This document shows, one piece after another, positions 1-5,650 of a DNA stretch of 10,998 nucleotides. Position numbers and translations under genes: made by a program. Below the pieces are notes generated by a model that was not told the DNA's origin, ran no database searches, and worked only from the letters and a program-made list of their open reading frames with translations. This stretch comes from an uncultured Balneolaceae bacterium (lineage in GTDB: Bacteria; Bacteroidota; Rhodothermia; Balneolales; Balneolaceae), in NCBI GenBank assembly GCA_937982515.1, contig CALJMB010000041.1, forward strand, positions 1 to 10,998. The letters run 5' to 3'. Position 1 is the first letter of the stretch. The number at the start of each line of letters is the position of its first letter.

Positions 1-206
1 GGCTTTCAGGGCGGCGGGAGGTATCCACTTCATTCCATGAAGCAAGCGGAAAAGACATGCCGGAGCGGGGAAAGTATTTCCATCTGTTTGAAAATAGCTA
101 AAGGTAACGTATTAAACGTCGATACTTTAGGCGGTGATAACTGAACCATAAACAAATCTATAAAAGCTACAGATATGAAAAATATAGCATCTACAGTAAA
201 AAGAGC

Positions 207-749
207 ATGATCGGCATGCTGGTTATGCTCGCCGTAACATTAACTGCAAATATCTCATACGGGCAGCAGCATGCCGTCAAAACCAACCTGGCCAACTTCG
301 CTATTGCCGGCGGATCGCTCCACTACGAGCATATTTTAGGGGATGCAAGCTCGGCTCAGCTGGGCCTGTTTTTTACCGGTCTGTCTGTTGATGATACCAA
401 GTTCGGCGGATTTGGTGTGATCCCCCAGTACCGCTTGTATCCAGGTAAAAAAGCAGCGCCTCAGGGATTCTTTGTGGCTCCGCTGTTAAGCTATCAGACC
501 TTCTCTCTGGAAACCACTTCCGGAGGCTCTACCGCGAAAGCGGATTATTCATTGGTTGGGGTAGGGTTTGATATCGGCAATCAATGGCTGGTTCAGCGTA
601 CTGTCTCCATTGAGTTATCACTGGGCCTGACGTTCAATTCCACGAAACTGTCTATCGAAACCGGTGGTGCAACAGAAGACGATTTCAGCGTGGGAGGCCT
701 TGGCGGCACGGCTCCCCGTTTCGGGCTCTCGCTGGGATACGCTTTTTAA
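207..749 (+). CDS. Predicted outer-membrane beta-barrel protein, DUF3575-like; 5' end probably frameshifted
   Basis: Small outer-membrane protein of unknown function. Residues 2-19 (from MIGMLVML to SYG) form the hydrophobic core of a Sec signal peptide, with likely cleavage before QQHA. The mature part alternates Gly/aromatic/Ser-rich strands (GFGVIPQYRLYPG, GFFVAPLLSYQ, VGVGFDIGNQW) and ends LGYAF, the terminal aromatic typical of barrels recognised by the BAM complex. This layout resembles Bacteroidota DUF3575-type barrels. The ATG used here gives a signal peptide without the usual basic n-region. An ATG at 175 reads MKNIASTVKRA and stops at 208-210, overlapping this ATG. Adding one A to the A5 run at 198-202 would join the two into a normal signal peptide (MKNIASTVKKSMIGM...). 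The true gene is therefore probably 175-749 with an indel, or the ATGA overlap couples translation. The barrel assignment is fairly secure; the family name is less so. Confidence 0.72.
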   Translation: MIGMLVMLAVTLTANISYGQQHAVKTNLANFAIAGGSLHYEHILGDASSAQLGLFFTGLSVDDTKFGGFGVIPQYRLYPGKKAAPQGFFVAPLLSYQTFSLETTSGGSTAKADYSLVGVGFDIGNQWLVQRTVSIELSLGLTFNSTKLSIETGGATEDDFSVGGLGGTAPRFGLSLGYAF

Positions 750-1210
750 AGCAGGCTTTTTGAAAAAAGCTATATAAATACGTCTCCGAATCTGCCCCGG
801 CCTGTTACTGTAACCAGGGCGGATCGGGGATGGCCTTGCTACCGGCCTCCCAATTCAAGCTGAATAATGGTCGCTCAGCCTATCCGACCTGCATACTCCT
901 GTCTTAGCCTATCTGCCGTAGCTTTGCGCGAAGGTATGGCTCCCTCCGGCTCTGGTTCAATCGAAATCCGCCAGGTTTTTGACTCAGCCACACACAGGAG
1001 CTTTTCTGTCTTATGTGTTGCTGCTGCGGGAACAATTGCGAACTGAATCTTAATAAAACTTTATTGGCCTGTAGCTATCGTTTGGCCGCCCTAGTCATCA
1101 CCTTTTAAACGATCGGCCGGTAATCTTTTAAAGGCCTTCACAGAACCACCCTCGCCATGCGGCCTTTGAAGGCCGGGCTGATACGTTCTGCTTAAGGCAC
1201 TCTATTATGT

Positions 1211-1247
1211 GATCCCTCGTCGCACGACCCGCTTCCCGGGATGACAC
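1211..1247 (-). repeat. REP-like intergenic palindromic element
   Basis: Read on the minus strand this begins GTGTCATCCCGGG and ends GACGAGGGATC. That is the CATCCC...GAGGGATC layout of small intergenic repeats found scattered in many bacterial genomes. Arms ATCCC (1212-1216) and GGGAT (1238-1242) pair, and an inner TCGT/ACGA stem (1217-1220 with 1224-1227) can form. Family membership is from memory of the pattern; only one copy lies in the window, so repetition cannot be shown here. Confidence 0.45.
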
Positions 1248-1290
1248 AATAGGGAGGCGTATTTAAAAGAACGGAACAGTCTTGCCCGGG

Positions 1291-1322
1291 AGAGGGTGAG
1301 ACACAGCTTGTACAAGCCCTCT
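1291..1322. promoter_or_regulatory. Stem AGAGGG/CCCTCT enclosing palindrome CTTGTACAAG
   Basis: AGAGGG (1291-1296) pairs with CCCTCT (1317-1322). The loop ends in the perfect 10-bp palindrome CTTGTACAAG (1307-1316), about 40 bases before the transporter start. A palindrome so close to a start codon could be a repressor site. A related core, TGTACAA, occurs at 2691-2697 ahead of the CstB-like gene. No footprint or promoter element supports it further. Confidence 0.22.
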
Positions 1323-1357
1323 TTAATACAAACACAAAAGGCGCTGGTAACCAAACC

Positions 1358-2374
1358 ATGAACAAGATTAAAAAGCAGGATCCTGACAGCAGCGACATCA
1401 CCCCGGTACAAACAGGAAAGGCTGCAAGAGCCATCGATAAATTATCAGTAGAAGAACGCATGCGGCTCAGGCCCGGGACATTGAGACGGTTAAAGCTGTT
1501 AGCCCTTCTTTATATTATAGCCATGGCGGGGGCTGCGGCTTTTCTCGATCTTAAGATCCCTCAGAATACAGCATTTGGCGTCTTTATACCATCGATCGTT
1601 CTGCTTTCTTTTCTGTTTGAAACTATGGACTCAGCAGCGGGAATGGGATTTGGGACAGCGCTTCCACCCATATTGCTATTGGGTTACGGATTTGAACCAT
1701 TGGCTGTAATACCGGCCCTGCTTATTTCCGAGACGGTTACCGGGTTGATCTCGGGTTGGATGCATAATGAGTTTGAAAATGTGAAAGTATCGCTAAAACC
1801 CCCGCTTAGTGAGGAAACAAAAGCCATCGGTTTTATAGCGCTTATTTCTGCGCTTGGTACCCTGGTTTCCGTTTTATTAGCGTACTTCGCTATTCAGTTT
1901 AATGAAGTCATTATTGCTAGTTATGTAACGATTCTGGTATTCGTGATGGCTGTTGTCGCTTTGTTCCGCGAACATTTTAAACCGGCTGCAGAGGCCAGGT
2001 ATCGCCCGAAAAGGCTTATGGGTTTTGCCGCGCTTGCGGGCTTCAACAAAGGTATCGGCGGCGGCGGTTTTGGCGCTGTATCTACCATAGGGCAGCTCTA
2101 CGCCGGGATGTACGAGAAGACAGCCGCGGCGATATCCTCTGTCTCCGAAGGGCTGGCTTCACTGGTTGGCGTCGTTACCTATTTTGCTCTTGAAGCGGCC
2201 GGGGTTGAGCTTAACCTGATGTTGCTTCCTTCGCTCCTTGCAGGTTCGGTTTTTGCAGCCGTTATCGCACCTTACACGGTACGGGTAATTCCTAACAGGA
2301 TTTATCGCTATGTTATCCCCGGCTACGCACTGGCTATCGCTGTTTTCCTGCTATACTCGCTTTTCTATCTCTGA
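1358..2374 (+). CDS. TauE/SafE-family membrane transporter (putative sulfite/sulfur-anion exporter)
   Basis: Inner-membrane transporter of the TauE/SafE (DUF81) family, members of which are linked to export of sulfite, sulfoacetate and other sulfur anions. A hydrophilic, charged N-terminal tail (residues 1-44) precedes about eight or nine hydrophobic segments (roughly 45-64, 70-88, 101-131, 156-180, 183-203, 221-250, 260-278, 287-306 and 318-337). The two family repeats are visible as Gly-rich motifs DSAAGMGFGT (91-100) and GFNKGIGGGGFGA (228-240), the second followed by SSVSEGLASLVG (260-271). The first ATG is taken because its tail reads in frame into the first membrane segment; a Met at residue 35 is an alternative start. 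The leader (GGTAACCAAACC) has no Shine-Dalgarno. The next gene on the same strand, 512 bases downstream, is a persulfide dioxygenase/rhodanese fusion, which makes sulfite a likely substrate. The family call is strong; the substrate is inferred from context. Confidence 0.88.
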   Translation: MNKIKKQDPDSSDITPVQTGKAARAIDKLSVEERMRLRPGTLRRLKLLALLYIIAMAGAAAFLDLKIPQNTAFGVFIPSIVLLSFLFETMDSAAGMGFGTALPPILLLGYGFEPLAVIPALLISETVTGLISGWMHNEFENVKVSLKPPLSEETKAIGFIALISALGTLVSVLLAYFAIQFNEVIIASYVTILVFVMAVVALFREHFKPAAEARYRPKRLMGFAALAGFNKGIGGGGFGAVSTIGQLYAGMYEKTAAAISSVSEGLASLVGVVTYFALEAAGVELNLMLLPSLLAGSVFAAVIAPYTVRVIPNRIYRYVIPGYALAIAVFLLYSLFYL

Positions 2375-2436
2375 TCCGGAAAACCAATGCAAGCTGTTTA
2401 ACATGTGTTCGGGCCAGGTAATGAAGTGCCAAAGTC

Positions 2437-2456
2437 GTCTCCCCTTGAGGGGAGGC
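2437..2456. repeat. CTCCCC-TTGA-GGGGAG palindrome, Bacteroidota-type intergenic repeat
   Basis: A perfect 6-bp stem (2439-2444 with 2449-2454) with loop TTGA, 65 bases after the transporter stop. CCCCTTGAGGGG cores of this kind recur between genes in many Bacteroidota-related genomes. A related but decayed copy lies at 4407-4432, also just past a gene end. It could act as an RNA-stabilising or termination-related hairpin; no T-tract of the classic kind follows. Confidence 0.45.
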
Positions 2457-2576
2457 AGTGGAGTCTTTTTATTATATCGGACTCACGCTATTTACTTTGC
2501 CTCTGCTATGGCCACGTTGGTGGTTTATGATCTATCTCCTCAGAATTACGCGACGCGGCCGGTTCTGCCTGCTCTG

Positions 2577-2622
2577 CCACGGGGATGAATCTTTCGGGTA
2601 CGGTGGAACCCGGTTTCCGTGG
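2577..2622 (+). other. Nested hairpin in the leader of the CstB-like gene
   Basis: CCACGG (2577-2582) pairs with CCGTGG (2617-2622). Inside it CGGGT (2595-2599) pairs with ACCCG (2608-2612) around an 8-base loop. The outer arms are followed by CGTCTTTCTT. Two nested perfect stems suggest a folded RNA or a decayed repeat. I do not recognise a riboswitch class. Confidence 0.25.
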
Positions 2623-2886
2623 CGTCTTTCTTAGCCCCACATCCGCCGCTTGCCTGTTAAAACTTTTACCTTTCCTTCATTTATTTAGGCTGTACAAAAT
2701 GGTATACTCTGGCTTTATCGTATTATGACAAATGGTTTTCAGGATGTGCAACTATGACTGATCTGGTACACCTCTCGTCATCGGAACATAAAACCGGCCG
2801 TGGCCAAATAAATAAGTAACACCATCCTCTTTTGTGTTTGCGGGCCTGCTCCACAGAACCGAAAACTAAACCCAAAGCTACAGACC

Positions 2887-4299
2887 ATGTATTTCAGGCA
2901 GGTATTTGAAGAAAAATTAGCCCAATACGCCTACATCATCGGATGCCAGGAGACGGGCGAGGCCATTGTGGTCGATCCCATGAGAGACATTGACCGCTAT
3001 GAGAACATTGCGAAAGGGGAGGGGCTGACGATCGTAGCCGCTGCCGATACGCATATTCATGCCGATTATCTGACCGGGCTGCGGGAATTTGCGGAGAAGG
3101 GTGTCAGGGTATACGCTTCGGATGAAGGAGGGGCAGACTGGAAATACGAATGGCTGATCGGCAGCGGATACGACTATGTACTTCTCACTAATGGCGATAT
3201 TATTGAAGTGGGGAATATCCGGTTGCAGGCGTGGCATACACCGGGGCACACGCCGGAGCATCTTTCCTTCCGTATAACCGACGGGGCGGCGGCCGATGCC
3301 CCGATGGGACTCCTCTCCGGCGATTTTGTTTTTGTGGGTGATGTGGGCCGCCCCGACCTGCTGGAATCTGCCGCGGGGCAGCAAGGGGTGATGGAATCAT
3401 CCGCCCGGACGCTCTTTAAGTCCATATCCGAATTTAAGTCGCTGCCAGGCTACCTGCAGGTTTGGCCGGGTCATGGCGCCGGAAGCGCCTGCGGCAAAGC
3501 GATGAGTGCGGTTCCGGAGTCTACCGTCGGCTACGAACTTCGGTTCAACCCCTCCATTCTGGCTGCATCGGGCGAGCAGAACTTTGTAGATTTTATTTTG
3601 GAAGGCCAGCCCGAACCACCGCTCTACTTTGCCCGGATGAAAAGGGAAAACAAATACGGGCCTGCGCTGTTGAAAGGCCTCCCCAACCCCGTTACAATGG
3701 ATATCGATGAGTTCATAAAAAAGGGGGGCAGCGGCAAAGCTGTAATCATCGATACGCGGGAGCGCCCGGTATTTATGGCAGGCCATATCCCCGGGTCTCT
3801 GTTGGCGCTATTCAACAGGCAGTTCAATACTACGGCCGGTTCCTATGTAAGAGAAGATGAAGACATCTACCTGGTTATAGCTGAGGCGCAGGCTGAACAG
3901 GCCGTAAGGGACCTCGTCAGGGTAGGGCTGGATGGTATACGGGGATACATCACCCCGGCCGACCTGGAAGCGTATGCAAAAGGCGGCGGAACACTTGAGC
4001 GAATCGATACGATCGATATGGCCCGCACGGCAGAGCTCGTTCAGTCAGACGACTACCAGGTGCTGGATGTACGCAAAGCTTCGGAGTATAAAGAAGGGCA
4101 CATCCCCGGCGCCATTAACATTGCCCATACCCGGCTGCCGGCGCGGGAAAGCGAGCTCCCAAAAGGCAAGACGCTGCTGGTTCACTGCCAGTCGGGCGTG
4201 CGGTCGGCCGTAGCGTCGGCTCTGCTCAGGCGAGATGGCTTTGATGTCAAATACATCGACGACCATATTGACAACTGGCCGGAAAAAGAACGTGGCTGA
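2887..4299 (+). CDS. Persulfide dioxygenase-rhodanese fusion (CstB-like, MBL fold plus two rhodanese domains)
   Basis: Predicted cytoplasmic enzyme that oxidises persulfides to sulfite and transfers sulfane sulfur. Residues 1-250 are a metallo-beta-lactamase fold of the ETHE1 type. T55-H56-I-H58-A-D60-Y61 is the metal motif (ETHE1 has HxHxDH; here the last His is Tyr), followed by WHTPGHT with H117 and H121, SGDFVFVGDVGRPDLL with D146, and WPGHG with H196. H56, H117 and D146 match the three iron ligands known for ETHE1. Residues about 270-365 are a rhodanese-like domain (IIDTRERPVFMAGHIPGS) with no catalytic Cys: the loop reads VIAEA at 330-334. Residues about 377-470 are a second, active-looking rhodanese with loop HCQSGVRS and C434. 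This order (dioxygenase, dead rhodanese, live rhodanese, no signal peptide) and the 470-residue length match staphylococcal CstB. With the upstream TauE/SafE gene it forms a sulfide-detoxification pair. No CstR, SQR or CstA homologue is in the window. No Shine-Dalgarno precedes the ATG. Confidence 0.9.
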   Translation: MYFRQVFEEKLAQYAYIIGCQETGEAIVVDPMRDIDRYENIAKGEGLTIVAAADTHIHADYLTGLREFAEKGVRVYASDEGGADWKYEWLIGSGYDYVLLTNGDIIEVGNIRLQAWHTPGHTPEHLSFRITDGAAADAPMGLLSGDFVFVGDVGRPDLLESAAGQQGVMESSARTLFKSISEFKSLPGYLQVWPGHGAGSACGKAMSAVPESTVGYELRFNPSILAASGEQNFVDFILEGQPEPPLYFARMKRENKYGPALLKGLPNPVTMDIDEFIKKGGSGKAVIIDTRERPVFMAGHIPGSLLALFNRQFNTTAGSYVREDEDIYLVIAEAQAEQAVRDLVRVGLDGIRGYITPADLEAYAKGGGTLERIDTIDMARTAELVQSDDYQVLDVRKASEYKEGHIPGAINIAHTRLPARESELPKGKTLLVHCQSGVRSAVASALLRRDGFDVKYIDDHIDNWPEKERG

Positions 4300-4406
4300 G
4301 ATAGCGTTGTTGGTAATTAAGATACCCGACGCTATCTGATTGCTCGTATTAAGGTGTGCTACTTCTGAACCTGCTCATATTAGTGGTCCGGCATATAATC
4401 CAAAGT

Positions 4407-4432
4407 ACCCTTCAGGGGATTTAGGGGTGATC
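4407..4432. repeat. Decayed CCCTTCAGGGG...TTTAGGGG intergenic repeat
   Basis: ACCCTTCAGGGGATTTAGGG with trailing GTGATC resembles the 'CCCCTNNAGGGGATTTAGGGG' type of intergenic repeat found in many Bacteroidota genomes. It sits between two convergent gene ends (4299 and 4443). The short CCC-TTCA-GGG stem (4408-4417) could help terminate either transcript, but there is no T-run. Confidence 0.35.
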
Positions 4433-4442
4433 TCATACATAA

Positions 4443-4646
4443 CTAATCCCTGGCATTCAGAAACTCCCTGGTGATTTTTTGGGTTTGCTCAGCACCCATG
4501 TATTTTTCAAGATCGTACAGCGTGACCTTTTTTTCTCCTTCATGAAAGGTATAACTTAAATGGCCTGCTTCGATCTCTTTTTCAACCTCGGAATAATTCA
4601 TATCCAGCATTTCACCAACCTCTTTCAGTGTAAATATAGAGCGCAT
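4443..4646 (-). CDS. Small helix-turn-helix DNA-binding protein (excisionase/MerR-like HTH_17)
   Basis: A 67-residue protein with the layout of stand-alone HTH_17 or excisionase-family DNA-binding domains. FTLKEVGEMLDMNYSEVEKEIEAGHL (residues 5-30) fits the helix-turn-helix 'TLKEVAExLGVSxxTVxRxIExGxL', and the wing FHEGEKKVTLYDLEKYM (34-50) fits the usual 'VGRxxRIxxxDLExYL'. The turn is unusually polar and the recognition helix acidic (SEVEKEIEAG), so DNA affinity may be modest. It is monocistronic-looking: 133 bases separate its start from the tag stop on the same strand, and it converges with the CstB-like gene. No integrase or phage gene is nearby, so it is probably a housekeeping regulator rather than an excisionase. 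The target is unknown. Confidence 0.72.
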   Translation of the reverse strand: MRSIFTLKEVGEMLDMNYSEVEKEIEAGHLSYTFHEGEKKVTLYDLEKYMGAEQTQKITREFLNARD

Positions 4647-4729
4647 AGTTGATTGTATTTTTGTGATGAATTGAAATTCGGAATGAACGTATGATTGTAA
4701 TAGCAGGAAAAATGACGTTTATGCCATCG

Positions 4730-4737
4730 TATCTTTG
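4730..4737 (+). promoter_or_regulatory. Orphan Bacteroidota-type -7 box (TATCTTTG) pointing antisense to tag
   Basis: TATCTTTG followed by CACC is an exact TAnnTTTG box in the sequence context typical of strong Bacteroidota promoters. No TTG lies at a suitable -33 distance, and no sense gene follows on the plus strand. Transcription would start near 4745 and run antisense through the 3' end of tag. Only half of a promoter is visible. Confidence 0.25.
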
Positions 4738-4778
4738 CACCTTGCGTTAAGTAGTGAAACTTCCCGAATTTTAATGAC

Positions 4779-5360
4779 TCAGGCTGAATGTAATTGTTTT
4801 ATTTCAGAATGTCGAAAGCAGGTTGTTAAATGGTCGTTAACCAGGCCGGTAGCCTGCATATGGGCATACATGATGGTGCTGCCCGTGAACTTGAATCCCC
4901 TCTTTTTCAGGTCTTTGCTTAAAGCATCAGACTCTTTTGTGGTGGCCGGAACCTGGCTGTTTTTTTCCCAATAGTTGGTGATAGGCTTTCCGCCGGTAAA
5001 AGACCATATATAAGAGCTAAAGCTGCCAAACTCTTCCTGAACCCTGATAAATGCCCTGGCATTAGTTACGGCGGAGCGAATCTTCAGGTTATTTCGAACA
5101 ATTTCTGGATTTTGAAGCAATTTTTTGATTTTTTGTTCGTCGAATCGGGCAACGCGTTCAACCTCAAAATTTTCAAAGGCCTGGCGGTAGCCTTTACGTT
5201 TTTTCAGGATGGTGCTCCAGCTCAAACCGGCCTGAGCTCCTTCCAGGATAAGAAATTCGAAATGCGTTTTATCGTCATGCACAGGGACGCCCCATTCTTC
5301 ATCATGGTAGGCCACATATTCATCGAATGTGTTTTCGCACCAGTCGCAGCGTGTTTTCAT
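4779..5360 (-). CDS. tag: DNA-3-methyladenine glycosylase I
   Basis: Base-excision-repair enzyme that removes 3-methyladenine from alkylated DNA. It lines up almost end to end with E. coli Tag: RCDW near the start, YHDEEWGVPVHDD (18-30), LEGAQAGLSWSTILKKR (39-55), then SDALSKDLKKRGFKFTG (144-160) and GLVNDHLTTC (172-181). The zinc-binding set of the family (Cys4, His17, His175, Cys179 in E. coli) corresponds to C5, H19, H177 and C181, and the catalytic Glu (E38 in E. coli) to E40. The 193-residue length matches the family. The ATG at 5360 gives the expected N-terminus; the leader ...CTAACTCTGTTTT has no Shine-Dalgarno. A TACATTTG box lies 32 bases upstream. The gene is divergent from ppc and shares its strand with the downstream HTH gene. 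Confidence 0.96.
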   Translation of the reverse strand: MKTRCDWCENTFDEYVAYHDEEWGVPVHDDKTHFEFLILEGAQAGLSWSTILKKRKGYRQAFENFEVERVARFDEQKIKKLLQNPEIVRNNLKIRSAVTNARAFIRVQEEFGSFSSYIWSFTGGKPITNYWEKNSQVPATTKESDALSKDLKKRGFKFTGSTIMYAHMQATGLVNDHLTTCFRHSEIKQLHSA

Positions 5361-5391
5361 AAAACAGAGTTAGATTATTTGTATTTTAGCC

Positions 5392-5419
5392 CAAATGTAT
5401 CGCTGGGTGTGTAACCAAA
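5392..5419 (-). promoter_or_regulatory. Candidate tag promoter (TTTG ... TACATTTG)
   Basis: On the minus strand TACATTTG (5392-5399) exactly fits the Bacteroidota -7 consensus TAnnTTTG, with TTTG (5416-5419) 16 bases upstream and another TTG 22 bases upstream. The box ends 32 bases before the tag ATG, giving a short leader. Spacing to the TTTG is slightly short of the usual range, so the -7 box is the stronger element. Confidence 0.4.
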
Positions 5420-5470
5420 CGCAACATGATTAGCAGGTCTTCAGTCGTTCCTGTAGCGAAACTCCATGTC

Positions 5471-5507
5471 TGATCTATGTGCCGGGCGCACAGATCAATC
5501 GGCACAT
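5471..5507 (+). promoter_or_regulatory. Two mutually exclusive hairpins between tag and ppc
   Basis: Hairpin A: TGATCT (5471-5476) pairs with AGATCA (5492-5497), extended by GTGC/GCAC (5479-5482 with 5488-5491) across a 2-base bulge. Hairpin B: ATGTGCCG (5477-5484) pairs perfectly with CGGCACAT (5500-5507). They share bases, so only one can form. This geometry is typical of attenuators, but no U-tract follows and no ppc transcription start is known. Confidence 0.25.
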
Positions 5508-5583
5508 TCCTGCGGCCGGTGGAAAGATTAAGGGAAGCCCGCGCATATAACAGGTTGTGCATTAAATGCGGCTTAGTATTATT

Positions 5584-5598
5584 ATTCACCCGGTGAAT
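5584..5598. promoter_or_regulatory. Candidate operator: perfect inverted repeat ATTCACC-C-GGTGAAT
   Basis: A 15-base perfect dyad with a single central base, 52 bases upstream of the ppc start. Length, symmetry and position fit a homodimeric repressor site or a site overlapping the ppc promoter. No second copy was noticed in the window and no regulator can be assigned. Confidence 0.35.
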
Positions 5599-5650
5599 CT
5601 AAGTGAAACTTTAGCAAGAATATCGAAAAGCCACAAATCCAAAATTATTT

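Larger units (their letters stand above)
750..1357. other. Gene-free interval rich in inverted repeats
   Basis: No reading frame here looks coding; the only ones present run antisense into the start of the next gene and have unlikely compositions. Visible structure: a stem ATCGTTT/AAACGAT (1077-1083 with 1107-1113), a perfect 8-bp stem GGCCTTCA/TGAAGGCC (1133-1140 with 1167-1174), the REP-like element at 1211-1247, and the stem-plus-palindrome at 1291-1322. None is followed by a convincing T-tract, so no clear terminator separates the barrel gene from the transporter gene. No consensus promoter was found by eye. Confidence 0.5.
2375..2886. other. 512-base intergenic spacer between the two sulfur genes
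   Basis: No credible gene. It holds a CTCCCC-TTGA-GGGGAG hairpin (2439-2454), a nested hairpin (2577-2622), and the string TGTACAAAAT (2691-2700) followed by a TATACT hexamer (2703-2708) that could be a -10 box but lacks a good -35. The length suggests the dioxygenase gene has its own promoter rather than being read only from the transporter gene. Confidence 0.4.

Noticed and set aside
3..101. Stop-terminated plus-strand frame at the left edge (ends ...FHLFENS), possibly the 3' end of an upstream gene
   Set aside because: Another forward frame is also open through 1-141 and the fragment is only 32 codons with no recognisable motif, so the correct frame cannot be chosen.
755..770. GCTTTT/AAAAGC hairpin just after the barrel gene as a terminator
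   Set aside because: The stem is A/T-rich with little G+C and is followed by TATATAAATA rather than a T-run.
1192..1461. Minus-strand frames overlapping the transporter start
   Set aside because: They are antisense to the strongly supported TauE/SafE gene and have Cys/Ser/Pro-rich, non-protein-like composition.
2310..2588. 92-codon plus-strand frame overlapping the end of the transporter gene
   Set aside because: It overlaps the C-terminus out of frame, runs through a palindromic repeat and shows no domain-like pattern.
4735..4974. 79-codon plus-strand frame after the TATCTTTG box
   Set aside because: It is antisense to the conserved C-terminal part of tag and has no recognisable features; only the promoter box is kept as a finding.
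5386..5589. 67-codon minus-strand frame upstream of tag
   Set aside because: It covers the tag promoter candidate and the hairpins, and its sequence has no protein-like pattern.
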